This document shows positions 35,248 through 47,075 of a stretch of DNA of 64,000 nt, piece after piece. This stretch comes from Macrolepiota albuminosa (lineage: Eukaryota > Basidiomycota > Agaricomycetes > Agaricales > Agaricaceae), in contig JAMWFC010000054.1 of the NCBI GenBank assembly GCA_027475525.1, positions 992,001 to 1,056,000 of the forward strand. The letters are read 5' to 3'. The notes below the pieces were generated by a model, which saw nothing but the letters and a program-made list of their open reading frames with translations, ran no database searches and was not told the origin of the DNA. Each line of letters starts with the position of its first letter. Position 1 is the first letter of the stretch. A program made the position numbers and the translations under genes.

Positions 35248-36181
35248 TAATGACGCCCAAAGTTTGGTCAGTAACAAATATAGTTATAGTGTTACCGTAC
35301 CAATTGCTTGCGTTGGGCGCGCTATAAGTGATGTGAGTCCCAGGCAGGTCCCAGAGAACACGCCTGTGAAGATGAGGAAAAAGTTGGTAAAGGAGGTCGG
35401 CAAGTGTAAAGCGCTAAGATAAAGCGCCTATGAAGGGAGCGGTAAGCGAACACGGCAATGTCAACGGCAAGAACACAGTAAGCTTAGCGAAGTCTAAGCA
35501 TCGTAAATGCCTGCCGTAGCTGCAAGGCGTGAATAGGTCGAAGGCTAGCAATAGTCTGCAACTGCTGACGAGTTCAACGTTGCTGACCGTAAATGAAATC
35601 TCGAGCGTAAGGGAGACTGAAGTAAGGGGAGCAGGAAACTCTGGTCTATTGTTCTCTGGGTATGTACAAGTCGGTAAGTACTTTATATACTACAAGGAGT
35701 TCACCGTCGCCAGTGATCAACCATTGCCAAAGTGCGGTAAACTAGAAAATTTCATAGGGGTAGCTCCAACGGTTTCAGATTCCTACCATCCATTCAAGAC
35801 CCTTAGCAATGCCAGGCAGCAGATCGCGGTGCTAAACCATCAATCCATCACCCTTCTGTCGGTCCAAAATGCTTAGCAATGTCAGGCACCAAATCAAGGC
35901 GCTAAGCGATGTCAGCCGCCAGGGTCAAACGCCAAGCTGTCCGTCAGTTTTTGATAGATCATCAGGCTTCTCCCTAAGCGCTGTCGTCAGTGACTGATGC
36001 CATCTGTCAGTTGTCATTCTGTCTGCCATCAGCGCTATCACTGATCGGATCTGCTTCTTGCCGTGTGCGGCCGTCAAATATTGCCAAAATTGGTTAATTA
36101 GCGCGCGCTAAGGTATCCTGAGCCTGTGCCGTGTTGCTGTAGCCTGCCGTTGATGCACTGATCCTGTATGGGGTCCTATCA
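35248..36181. mobile_element. Solo LTR of the outer gypsy family, inserted in copia
   Basis: 934 bp closely matching the LTRs at 40388-41315 and 61448-62529. It begins TAATGAC where the others begin TGATGAC, and ends CCTATCA. Flanks are ACAT (35244-35247) and ACGT (36182-36185), a 4 bp target-site duplication with one C/T-type change. Deleting the LTR plus one flank copy restores the copia frame ALYVPSFHL. No internal gypsy sequence remains, so it arose by LTR-LTR recombination. Confidence 0.95.
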
Positions 36182-39100
36182 ACGTACCATCGTTCCACCT
36201 CACACTGATCTCAGTACACCGACTAAACAAGGCTGGCCTATACACCGTCTTCAAAGGAAACAAGTGTGAGATAAAGACTGCAAAAGATCGAAAGGTCATA
36301 CTCACCGGAACCCACAAGAGAGACTTGTACCATTTGAACGTCACTCCAATAGCTCATGCCCATGCATCCATCGACATAAACACTTTACATTGACAACTCG
36401 GCCACATATCTCTCACGAGACTAGTACAAATGGTAAACGATGGAGTGGTCGAAGGAATAGATAGCATGACTGGAGAACCAAAGTTCTGTGAGCCTTGTGT
36501 GCTAGCCAAGTCCAAAAAACTCCCCTTCAAGCACAAGGGACAGAAGGCCACTTACCCGTTCCAAATAATCCACTCCAATGTCGGCAGCCCGGTAACGCCA
36601 ATGGATCAACACGGAAACCGCTACTGGATCTCATTTATCGACGGATATGGACGCCTCCCGTGGGTCTACTTCATGAAAAGAAAGAGCGAAGCCCTCACAC
36701 GCTTCCACGAGTTCAGAAATGACGTGAAAACCCTTTTCAAAACCGAGATTGAAGAAGTAAAGCTATCTGAGAACTTCGTGATGTTCTTTCAGTCCGACGG
36801 TGGAGGCAAATATGTAGGGAAGCAGTTCCAATCAGAACTTGGCAAGGCAGGGATTGTGCATCTCACCACAGCACCTGACACACCTGAGCAGAACAGGCTA
36901 GCGGAACATATGAATCAAACTTTGGTGAACACCGCTACAGCAATGCTGATTGAGTCAGGCTTACCGAGATCATACTGGTCCGACGCCATGCAAACTGCTG
37001 CCACAGTCATTAGCCGTACATCTGCAGCAGGTCTGAAAGGAAAAATACCCTACACTGTCATATTTGGCCGCAAGACGGGCATATCTTGGTTCAGGCCTTT
37101 CAGATCCATTGCATACGCCCTTATTCCCAAGGACCAGCGAAAGGGGAAATTCTCAGACAAGGCACGCAAGGCAATCCTCATTGGCTACAGCACCGGAAAG
37201 AAGGCATACAAGCTCCTGGACGTCAATATGAGGAAAGAGTTCAGTAGCCGCCATGTACACTTCAATGAAAGACACGACCCACAAATCAAAACCGTTGACC
37301 TGACCGACAAAAGTGCACCTGCAGGCAGCGACGAACCCAAGTGGGAACCAAACTTCCTACAACCTCACCAAAACAGCATAAGACATGCACCTACTGAACC
37401 CAAATCAGATGATGAATCACACCAGGAACCACATGCAGGGCCAGTGGGAGATGGTGCAAGCCAACCGCCTGCAATAAAGCCTGAGAAGCCTGACGAGCCA
37501 AAGCCACATTCGCCGCCTGCCGAAAGGGAAGGTCCACCACCAACGCCTCTTAGAGAAGTGCGTGTGCCGTCACCCAAGAACGCAGCACCAACTACTTCGT
37601 CAAAGAGGAAATGGGCACCCAACTCAGTTTCAGTGGGAGTTGTGCAACTGATTGCAAGAGAGAGGAGCACTCGCATCAAAAAGACCACAAACTGTGATGC
37701 CAACTACTACCGAGCTGTACAATTGCAAGAAAGGAGGAGGAGCAATAATTGGACTGAGAAACGAGCACGACTGGCAAACGACATTGTAGACAGTAATGCG
37801 GGAAATGTGCACCAAACACTGCTAGACATACAAGCCCGAGCAGATGACCCAGAGCTCAGCGACCTGAGTGATTCACCCGAGTCAGAGGACGACATCTTCT
37901 TCAACTCCAACGACTTACCAGAACCTGAGGACGAAGAAGAAGCTTACTTTGCCGGCATCTCGCAAAGCGGTCCCTCAAGCAGTCCCACTCCTTGAAGTGC
38001 AAGGGAGGCATTTGAAGGACCAGACAAGCACCACTGGGAGTCAGCCCTACAGGAGGAAATTCAGAATCTTATTGATAATGACATCTACGAAATAGTACCT
38101 ATCCCAAAAGGCATGAAGCTCATCACTTCCAAAATGGTCTTCTGTGTGAAACACAACGCAAATGAAGACATTGAGCGCCACAAAATACGCATAGTGGCAC
38201 GAGGGTTCACTCAAGTCAAAGGAATAGATTACAAAGAAGTTTGGGCACCAGTTGCGAACCTCGAATCTATATGAATCATCCTCGCTCTCGCTGCAAAGTA
38301 TGATCTAGAACTGGACCAGATGGATGTGGCCACAGCTTATCTCAATGGCGAGCTCGAGGAAGAAATTTACATGATGCCCCCTGACGGGGTCAAGATTCTA
38401 CCAGAACACTGCTGGAGGCTGAAAAGATCCCTGTATGGACTCAAGCAAGCCGGACGTACCTGGAACTTGACACTGGACAAGAGACTGCGTGGTCTCGGCT
38501 TTACTCGTCTAAACGCTGAAACCTGCCTATACATCTACAGGCATGGTGACAAGATGTGTTTCCTTGTTGTGTACGTAGACGACTTTCTGCTAGCTGCCAA
38601 TTCACGTTCCTTCATGGACGACATAAAGAAGCAGCTGTCCACAATGTTCAAGATGCGTGACCTTGGCTCAGCATCCTACATATTGAGAATACACATAACA
38701 CGGGATTGAGCAGTGCACACCATATCGCTGTCTCAGCGGCAGTATATAAAAACAGTTGTTGAGTGCTGCGGAATGAAGGACTCGAAGCCCATGTGGACAC
38801 CCATGGCCGCTAACACAAAGCTCACCACCAAAGATCCCTCCAACAATGCCACAATCACAGAAATAAAGATAGGAGGAAAACTCATCTCCTATTCGAGCAT
38901 AGTCGGCTCACTTATGTATGCGATGATGGGCACCAGGCCCAATATTGCATACACAGTCGGCGTCTTAGGGCGCTACAGTTCAGCCCCCGAACAACAGCAC
39001 TGGTCAGCGGCAAAATGAGTTCTCAGATACCTCAACACTACAGCCGACATGGAGCTCAAGTTTGACGGAAACGATGTGAACTTGGATATGTCCTTCCACG

Positions 39101-39591
39101 GTTTCTCAGACACGGATTGGTCGGGCAATGTCGACACATCTCAATCGACTTCAGGTTATGTGTTTCTGTCAGCCAGAGGCGCCATAGGGTGGGCAAGCAA
39201 GCGGCAGACCATGGTGGCCCTGTCGTCAACCGAGTCCAAATATATAGGACTATGCTATGCAGGCCAGCATCTGGCATGGTTGAGGAGCTTCTTCGAAGAC
39301 ATCAGAGACGTGCAAGGCAAGCCATCAACATTGTCATGTGACAACCAGGCCACCATCGTTCTCACAAAAGAAGCACAGTACTGATCAAGAATGAAACACA
39401 TACAACGCAAATACCATTACCTTTGCAATGACCTGGTAGGAAGTGGTCAAGCCGTAGTCCGATACGTGCCCACAGACGACATGGTCGCTGACATATTTAC
39501 TAAAGCGTTGCCTCACGACAAGCATTGGAAATTCGTAAAAGGAATGAGTCTATGCCTCCACACGAGTGGGAGTGTCAGAGGCCGAGGCTGA
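36182..39591 (+). pseudogene. Copia integrase, reverse transcriptase and RNase H
   Basis: The pre-integrase block QLGHISLTRLV with a downstream CEPCVLAKSKK gives the zinc-binding HHCC region. The integrase core carries HSNVGSP and FFQSDGGGKY. RT has MDVATAYLNGELEEEIYM, SLYGLKQAGRTW and the catalytic YVDDFLLA near 38570. RNase H carries SDTDWSGN and VALSSTESKY. TGA codons occur at 36391, 37993, 38272, 38707, 39016 and 39382, each where an Arg (CGA) is expected from family alignment. Between integrase and RT lies a Pro/Glu-rich linker. Confidence 0.93.
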
Positions 39592-39855
39592 TGAGCCATG
39601 AAGGTTGAGGTCACGTGTCCATGGCTGCGCCCCATTTGATATGTTTTTTCTTCTTTACGCCTCAGTTCGTTACCACCCCAATAACGTAACTGAGGTATGC
39701 CTATTACGACTTACTTTACACCCACACTTGTAACTTACTTTGTTATGCCTAGTACGCTACGGCGTTTATTAGGTGATTAATATATTAGTTTGTTACCACC
39801 CCAATAACGTAACTGAGTACGCTACGGTGTTTATTAGGGACAGATCTCTCTGATA
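39573..39855 (+). repeat. Copia 3' LTR
   Basis: 283 bp partner of 33030-33312, with about five transition differences. Followed by the CTCTG target-site duplication. Confidence 0.95.
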
Positions 39856-39934
39856 CTCTGGTGGGCAGTACGCTTTCTGTATGGACATCGGGTCTTGGGA
39901 AGCAGCTCTGATGTGAGAATCAGGCATGGTTGCA

Positions 39935-40387
39935 GTGAATATCTCAACCCAAGCTCAGGAGATGGTCATCTTCTCTCTGCAATCAAATGTGATTGTGAGA
40001 GACGTATTCAGGATTGTCCATGAAGGACACAATTGAGAAGAATGAATATGATGTACTGATTGAAAATTTTGTGAAAGCCTTTTGCCTTGAGACTCTGCTA
40101 GACAAACCTACTGCTGGTTCCAAGAACTGGCAAAAACAGATAAAGACTGCACTGTTTGAAGCTTATCGATCGTCACTCAGAAAGAGGCATTGGGTCCTAT
40201 CTCAATGGCTTCTAAATTTGGGTGGTCCCAACCTTTTTCAATCTGGCAGTGAATGGGGTGCAAAGTTCTTCTTTTCATGCGCAAGTGGGGGATGCAGAAG
40301 ATTTGCATGAATTGGTAAATCAAGGAATAGACCTCAACTGTTGTGATTCCCTTAATTGGACCACTTTGCATCATGCATCCTTTGCGG
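39935..40387 (+). pseudogene. DUF6535/ankyrin paralogue, left part
   Basis: Plus-strand copy of the C-terminal half of the gene at 29988-31977. Shared blocks include KALFEAYRSSLRKRHWVLSQ-like helices, LLNLGGPNLFQSGSEW and the start of the ankyrin region LHELVNQGIDLNCCD. The N-terminal membrane part is missing, and the copy starts near 39935 next to repeat sequence. It has its own small frameshifts (e.g. near 40300). The frame is cut at 40387 by the gypsy insertion, and the remainder lies at 62534-62909. Confidence 0.88.
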
Positions 40388-41315
40388 TGATGACGCCCAA
40401 AGTTTGGTCAGTAACAAATATAGTTATAGTGTTACCGTACCAATTGCTTGCGTTGGGCGTGCTATAAGTGATGTGAGGAGTCCCGGGCAGGTCCCAGAGA
40501 ACGCGTCTATGAAAATGGGGAAAAATCGGTAATGGGGTCGGCAAGTGTCAAGCGCTAAGGTAAAGCGCCTAGGGAAGGAGCAGTAAGTGAACACGGCAAA
40601 GGTAAGCGGCAAGAACCCGGTATGCTTAGTGAGGTCTAAGCGTCGATAATGCCTGCCGTAGCTGCAAGGCGTGAATGTGTCGAGTGTTGGCGAGCGTCTG
40701 TAACTGCCGATGAGTTTGACGTTGCCGACCGTAAATGAGCTCTTGAGCGTAAGGGAGACTGAAGAAAGGGGAGCAGGAAACTCTGGTCTATTGTTCTATG
40801 TACAAGTTGGTAAGTATTTTTATACTACAATGAGTTCACCATCGCCAGTGGCCAATGATGCCAAAGTGCAGTAAACTAGAAAATTTTATAGGAGTAGCTC
40901 CAACGGTTTCAGATCCCTACCGTCCATTCAAGACCCTTAGCGACACCAGGCGGCAGATCGCGGTGCTAAACCATCAATCCATCACCCTTCTGTCTGTCCA
41001 AAATGTTTAGCAATGTCAGGTGCCAAATCGAGGTGCTAGGCGATGTCAGACGCCAAGGTCAAACGCCAAGCTGTCCGTCAGTTTTTGATAGATCATCAGG
41101 CTTCTCGCTAAGCGCTGTCATTAGTGACTGATGCCATCTGTCAGTTGTCATTCTGTCTGCCATCAGCGCTATCACTGATCAGATCTGCTTCTTGCCGTGT
41201 GCGGCTGTTAAATATCGCCAAAATTAGATAATTAGCACGCGCTAAGGTATCCCAAGTCAGTGCCGTGTTGCCGTCGCCTGCCGTTGATGCGCTAATCCTG
41301 TATGGGGTCCTATCA
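40388..41315 (-). repeat. Outer gypsy 3' LTR (left)
   Basis: 928 bp. The right LTR is 1082 bp, which equals 928 plus two 77 bp tandem duplications, so the two LTRs are the same length once those are removed. Confidence 0.95.
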
Positions 41316-41327
41316 TCTCCCCCCAAC
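41316..41327 (-). promoter_or_regulatory. Polypurine tract of outer gypsy
   Basis: On the minus strand the sequence TTGGGGGGAGA directly precedes the 3' LTR, where plus-strand DNA priming occurs. This fixes the element orientation. Confidence 0.8.
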
Positions 41328-41487
41328 TGAAAAATTGACTGTCCTCAGTCACCAAATAAGGCTACCATTACCGCTTTTGTGACAAGTGGTCCGTGCGTTC
41401 TTGAGATTTTGTTTATAGTCCTGGCGCATGAGTGTGGACTTCATTTCTTCTCCCCATCTTTTCCTGGCACTCAATTAAAACAAAAAA

Positions 41488-43575
41488 TGTCCTTCTGTAT
41501 TCCAACTCCGCCCCCCGTGCCTTCTCAAGCTGCCCAGGAAGCCGCCTACGCTTACATCGCCAAGGCTAACCGCTTCATTCGTCATATCGAGGGTGTTGGC
41601 GCTGAGGCCTCCCCAAACTTAGTGGTTGGTGTAATGAAGCTGCTGGAGAAGTGGTATGAGGTGAGGGTCCTTGGCGTTGGCTGGGATCGCGAGATCGAGG
41701 TGCGGGAGTGGTGTCGTGCCCGATATGTCGATAATCGTGGCACCGAGTAGTTAGCGCCCTTCTCCCGCTTTGTAAGTTGTTTCTGCTGCCTGCCGTGTCG
41801 CTTAGCTGATTGTTACCTAGGCGCCTCCCCCTGTTCCCACCATCGAGGATGAGCTGGAGGATATTCTCTCTGGCACGTTGCCAATGACCGTAAGCGCATC
41901 GGCAACCAAGTAAGTAGCTTCTGACCTTTCCTTCCCTAGCTATGGACTGAACTATCTCCCCGTAGTAAACAAGAGGTGCTGGAACCCCTTGCTTGCTTGC
42001 AGATCAAGCAAGAACAGGAGAAGGCTGCCGCTGCCGCTGCTGCGCACACTTTGGTGGTAGTGAGGGCAGAGCTCGCCAAGGAGCAGAAGAAGGAGTCTGT
42101 TGCCGAGGGTTCTAGCAAGGGGAAGGGCCCTCAATACGAGGTATGCCGTAGTGACTTTTTGCCGACTTTCTACTGACTCTCTCCCAGCTTCCTAGTCAGA
42201 CGACGTTTGACGACAAGGAGCTGAGGGGTTTGCTCTTGCCGCGCCGGGAAGATGTAGTCATGGATGAGGGCATCAAGGGAGGAGTGGAGTTGCCTGAGAT
42301 GAAGAACAAGTGCACGGTTTCCCTGGCGACGTGCCAGGAGTTTAAGAATTCGCGTGGAGCGGTAAGTCACCTTAGCTTTTTGTAAGATTTGGGTTCTCAA
42401 GTAAGGGGTAGTGTGACAGATGTTGGGCCGATAACGACCCCGAGAGTTGCTGGTTCCCTACTGGCACCCAACCTTGTTACCGCTGCAGCACTCTCAAGCG
42501 TGCTTGTACGATCGACAGCGCTAAGAGTTGTGAGCGTGGTGGAGCGCCTGATGTCTTTGTCAAGAAGACCTTTTCCTGGGCGGTTTTGGTCAAGCGGGCT
42601 AGGGAGTTTGTCAAGAGGGAACGTAGGGAGGTTGCCGCTGGGAGAGTGGCCAAGATCAGCAAGTCCTCCTTGGCGCTGCCGACGCACCAAGGAGATGAAT
42701 CGGAATTGGTTGGCAAGCGCGGTGCTGGCGAGCGCCAGGAAAAACGCAAGGCCCCCTCCCCAAGCAAGGGCAAGGCTAAGGCCAAGCGCGTACGCATTGA
42801 GTCGCCCTCCCCCTCTCCAAGTGCTGAGGACAGGAAGATGAAAGATTTAGAGGAGGCCCTTGCCACCAGCCGCCTCCCTCCTGTTAGCGGTGAGGCTGGT
42901 CCCAGCTGCTTGCTGTCCCCCTTGGTCTTACCTGAAAACGCGCCTGCCGACGTTTCGACTGCCGGCGCCCCAGGAGATGAAGGTGACGTTGTAATGGGAG
43001 AGCCCGCTGGCGTGCAGGAGTTAGCCGGGGAGGAGGAGACACGGGGAGGATTGCCAAGTCGCGAGGAGGTAGAGGGTGGCAATGAGGATGCCGAAGGGGA
43101 GACAGAGGAGCCTTTACGCGACGCCTCTGGCGAGTCACAAGAGTTGCCGATGGTGGAGCCTGCCGCCCCCTGGGTAAGTGAGGGCGACTTGGCGATGCAG
43201 CTCTGGACGAGCTCGAGCGGGCCTTCGTCATGGACTCCCCAGCCTCAGCCAAGAGTCACTGGCGATTCATACGAGTGGCTGGGGGAGGACTTGGTTTATC
43301 CTGTGGTGGCCCTTTACCCTCCTCAGGTTATAGAGCAGCTGGGAGTACATGCGGCAAGTATGCGGGCGGTATTGGGTCGCGAGCACAAACACATTCGGCA
43401 ACAGATCATGGCTTCGCGACTCTGGTACTCCAACTTAACCCGCAGCATGGAGACCCTCGAGGAATACCACGCTGACTGTAACAAGGCGCTAGAGTGGCAA
43501 GCCCTCAACCACATTCAAGTTGGCGACCTCTTGCCGTTCGACAACTCCTCGCCTCTCTCTGATTGCGAAGACTGA
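41488..43575 (+). CDS. Antisense accessory gene of outer gypsy
   Basis: Plus-strand, intron-split gene opposite in sense to gag-pol. It starts MSFCIPTPPPVPSQ at 41488. Later exons carry an Ala-rich helix (EQEKAAAAAAAHTLVVV near 42020), a cysteine block PCYRCSTLKRACTIDSAKSC near 42470-42530, a Lys/Arg-rich nuclear-signal-like run, a long acidic disordered region, and a terminal helical domain ending NSSPLSDCED at 43575. The cysteine spacing CX2CX6C followed by another Cys resembles half of a Zn2Cys6 cluster. At least four introns are needed, with clear GTAAG/CAG ends. The same layout is found in the inner element (45283-47075). Function is unknown; a DNA-binding or silencing-escape role is only a guess. 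Confidence 0.68.
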
Positions 43576-44005
43576 CGGACCTTAGGGTAGATAGGCCGTC
43601 GAGTATATAGATTTTTGTTTCTTCCCGTACGAATGTATACCTTTCTTGCTGCCTTCTTGCCGAGTGGAATGATAAGTCCTGTAATCTGAGTTAGCATAGC
43701 AGCAGAGAGCAAAGAAAGTAAAGCAAAGAGAAAGCAGGCGGCAAGTATTCTAAGATAGGTTTTAGCAAGAGGAGTAGTAGGTGAGGGACTTAGACAAATT
43801 TTGAGGAAAAAGGGAAATGCTCAGTAAATCATCATAGTGAAAAACCCTTGATGAGAATTGCGCAGGGCGCTAAGCGTTGGCGACACGCTAGCGCTGCGAC
43901 TTGACTATGTAAAGAATTGTCTGTTGGATATAGTACAGTAAGTATCGGCAAGAAAGATAAGTAAGATAAGTAATAGAAAAAGGGAGCTCATCAATATATT
44001 CTTTT

Positions 44006-44337
44006 CTAATCATTTTCTTCTTCTTCAACTAAAGTCGGCAAGTCATCATCGTCCAATAATTCGGTTTCTTCAAGTTCTCTCAGCTTGGCGGTGTCAATAT
44101 CTAGCGCTTCAAGCGGCAAGTCAATGTGTTCTCTGGCGAGATATGGCAATAGGCAAAAGGCGGCAACAGGTCGATGTAGTACTGAACCATCTAATTCACA
44201 GAGCACGTAAGCGCCTCCACGGTTACGAGAGATAACTACCAAGGGTCCTAGATAGCGCGGGCACATTTTCTTGTTGTATGAGGTCTCGATTTTGGAGTTG
44301 CGCATAAGCACTAGCACACCCCTCATGAAGTTGTAAT
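44006..44337 (-). pseudogene. Outer gypsy pol C-terminus
   Basis: Minus-strand frame NFMRGVLVLMRNSKIETSYN, CPRYLGPLVVISRN, ending with an acidic tail at 44006. It is the direct continuation of the integrase frame that ends at 55629: removing the inner element and one GTAAT joins the halves as SATIKDY-NFMRGV in frame. Confidence 0.92.
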
Positions 44338-45154
44338 TGTCAGGTTCCGCTGAATTGGGGGCTTTCCGGGAAAGCGACGCCCTTACAATGCGGACTTGAT
44401 CTACGGATACTCGGGTGTCTGGAACTCCGGGGCTAGGACTCCGGGGTTCAAGACGAGGACAGGGGTAATCCCGGGAGAGGGGACTAGAGTCCGGGGGTTT
44501 TGGATGAGAGTGGCTGGGAGTTAGAGGGGGTCGAGTCGTGAACCGGAGGTTCTAAGACGAGACCAAGTTAGTAACTTAAGAGTCGCGAAGTGCGTACCAA
44601 ACTTATAGCACGCAAATACTAAGGCGTGCCAGTCGAAGCGTACCAAACGAGGCGTACCAGTCAAACAAGAGGGCACGCAATATCCAAGTAACAGTTATGC
44701 AATATCAAGACTAGCGAATACAACAAGGAACTACGCTATAAGTACTACGGGACCCGGTCTCGGGGTTCCGGGGTGTCTGGGATGGGCTCCAGGGGTCATT
44801 GAGTAGCGGCAGGGGCTGTATACCGGGATCGCGCGTGTGGGGCGTGCGATCAATTGGTGCGGAGGGAGCTATGATGCGTGATGCGTGATAGCCGGAAATG
44901 GGCTGCATGATCCGGTCGTTGATTGGGGCTGGTGGCGGCTGATGGCGGTCCTTGATGCGCGTGATGGCGGTGTCGGCGGTCGTGATGGCGGGGCGTGTCC
45001 TGTGGGGTTGGAGGGAGGGTCCCGGAGGGTGTTCCGGGTGATGGCGGTGTCGGCGGTCGTGATGGCGGGGCGTGTCCTGTGGGGTTGGAGGGAGGGTCCC
45101 GGAGGGTGTTCCGGGGGTATCCCGGGGTGGGCCCGGAGGGGAGAGGTCGTGACA
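44338..45154 (-). repeat. Inner gypsy 3' LTR (left)
   Basis: 817 bp, equal to the 740 bp right LTR plus one 77 bp tandem duplication at 44961-45114. Confidence 0.95.
44961..45114. repeat. 77 bp tandem duplication 3
   Basis: Two units beginning GTGATGGCGGTGTCGG in the left LTR of the inner element. The right LTR has one unit. Confidence 0.97.
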
Positions 45155-45167
45155 TCACCCCCCCCTC
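45155..45167 (-). promoter_or_regulatory. Polypurine tract of inner gypsy
   Basis: Minus-strand TGAGGGGGGGGTGA immediately before the 3' LTR, as expected for plus-strand priming. Confidence 0.85.
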
Positions 45168-45282
45168 AGCGCCGAGACCCTCCGAGGCGCGCGTAGCCGG
45201 TGGTTCGGGCTGGGGGTCAACCGTGGGATCCGGCACCTGACCTGCCACGTATCGAAAAAATTTTTTACCGTCAAGTTCAACC

Positions 45283-47075
45283 ATGTTGCGTACCCCGACG
45301 CATTCCCCGACGCCCCCGCCTACCAACAAAGTCGCGCCTTTGGTCGTGTGGGAGGCCCGGGACGCCCGGTATCGGCGCCACCTGGATCAGGAGCGTGTCG
45401 CGGCGCTCTTTCAGCAACGTAGGTGCATTCGCGTGTTTTTTGCTTGGCCCGATCAACCTCCCTTTTTTAGAACAACAAAACGCACCTGCCCTGGAGGCGG
45501 GACCCAGTCGCCTGCCGGAGGCTGCCCCGGAGGCACCGGTCAGTCCCCCACTGTCGGTCCTCGCGGTAGCCCCGCGCCCACTGTCGCGCGGATAACCGTC
45601 CGACCCCCCCACCCTCCCCCTTCACCTCGTCCCCGCTTGGTCGCCCCGCGTTTTCGTCGATCGGGGATGGCCCCCGGCACCGTGTCGGTGGTCCCGGAGG
45701 ATCTGCGTGTCCCGTGGGCCGCCGTGTCGCAGTCGATGTTCGAGCAGGCCCTTGAGAGGCCCCGGGGGTTGCCCACCCATGCGTGGTGCGTGAGTAACGG
45801 GCCGGTAAGTGACTTTGTACCTTTGTGGCCGCCGCTAACGTCGACCCAGTGTGTGCACTGCGCTCGCCGGATGGTGCCGTGCCATTTCGAGGCCCCCAGC
45901 CCGTCGTCCCGGAGAGACTCGTCGGTGTGCGAGGCGTGTCGCGACAACCACGAGCGCTGCTCCGTTTCCACTTTGTGGAGGGCGCGTTGCATGGCGCGGG
46001 AGCAGGGGTGGCCATTGGGGGGTTTGACACGCCGGATGGGGGTGGAGGAGAGGGACTGGGTGGTCGAGCCGCCGGTGGGAGCGCCGGAGGGTTCCGGGGG
46101 AGGCGCCGCCCCGACGAGGGGGTCTCGGGTCAGGGGGGCGGCGGGGGTGGGGAGTCGGGGCCGGCCCGTGGTCCTGATCACGCGCCGGGCAACCCGGGCC
46201 GGGGCGAGTCGTGCCGACAAGGGGAAGCGGCGGGCGTCGCCCAGTCCTTCCCCCGGCCCTTCCAAGCGGCCACGGCTCTCCCGGGAGTCCTCTTCCCCGC
46301 GCCTGTCTCCGGCGGTCTTCTCTCCCCTGTCGGGGCGGCCGCTGGGCGTGGATGTGAGGGCGCTCCAGGAGCGCGTGGATCGGGCCGAGCGGGAGAGGCA
46401 GGAGCTGGTTGACCATCATCAGGTCACAGCTGAACACCTGCGGGGGGTTCGGACGACCCTGGCTCAGAGCGAGGAGGCGGTGAGGCAGGAGGTGGCAGCT
46501 CAGCGGTGGATGGAGGAGGACCGGGAGGTGGCAGCTCGGGAGCTGCAGGAGGCGCGGGTTGCACGAGGGGCGTTGGAGGCCGAGCGGGACGCGCTACGGG
46601 CCCGGCTGGAGCAAGGGACGGGTCATCCGGAGCCGCCTCCCCAGAGCCTGCAGAACGTGGTCATCGCCCAGATGGCGGCTTTGAGTGAGTGGTTGGAGCC
46701 CCTCTACTGAGTTCCCATGCTGATTTCCTAGGTTGGGCCCGGGAGCACCGCCTGCTCCTAGACGGGGCGGCTGCGGCGCTGGCTTCTCTGCAGGAGGGTC
46801 AGCGGCCCGAGTTGGTAACCCCCGGGGTGGAGCGTGGGTTGGACTTGCTGGGGAGGCTGGTCTCGGCGCACCGGCGGAGGAACATCCCAGCGCCGGATAC
46901 CTGGTTCGAGAGAATTCTGGACGAAGGCGAGCCCCTTCCGTCCTGGGACCAGCTGCTGGAGGAGGCGTCACGGGAGTACGTTCCGGGGGAGCGGGAGGGA
47001 GAGGAGCCCCGGGGTTGGCCGTCGCGGTTCAGCGGGGGAGAGGGAGGGAAGGGGGGCCCGGAGACCCCTCACTAG
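45283..47075 (+). CDS. Antisense accessory gene of inner gypsy (Zn-cluster-like plus coiled coil)
   Basis: Plus-strand gene, opposite to gag-pol. It starts MLRTPTHSPTPPPTNK. Introns can be seen near 45418-45470 (GTAGGT...TTTTTAG), 45805-45849 (GTAAGT...CCCAG) and 46687-46731 (GTGAGT...CCTAG). The exon after 45850 reads CVHCARRMVPC, then CEACRDNHERC, giving CX2CX6CX15CX2CX6C, close to a fungal Zn2Cys6 binuclear cluster but with a longer loop. A basic nuclear-signal-like run and a coiled coil of about 90 residues follow (ERVDRAERERQELVDHH onward). The last exon ends at 47075. The arrangement parallels the outer element gene at 41488-43575. The role is unknown. Confidence 0.7.

Larger units (their letters stand above)
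33030..39855 (+). mobile_element. Ty1/copia LTR retrotransposon (6.8 kb, degenerate)
   Basis: Both LTRs are 283 bp (33030-33312 and 39573-39855), begin TGTCAG and end TGATA, and differ by about five transitions. The 5 bp target-site duplication CTCTG flanks the element exactly (33025-33029 and 39856-39860). Internal order is gag, protease, integrase, RT, RNase H, so it is copia, transcribed on the plus strand. It is interrupted by a solo gypsy LTR (35248-36181), a 550 bp pyrimidine-rich non-coding stretch (34271-34820), and seven TGA codons in pol. The element can no longer encode its proteins. Near-identical LTRs mean insertion was fairly recent despite the decay. Confidence 0.96.

Noticed and set aside
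35216..39384. Treating the in-frame TGA codons of copia as recoding or selenocysteine
   Set aside because: Most sit where relatives have Arg, several occur in one element, and the LTR differences are also transitions. C-to-T decay explains all of them.
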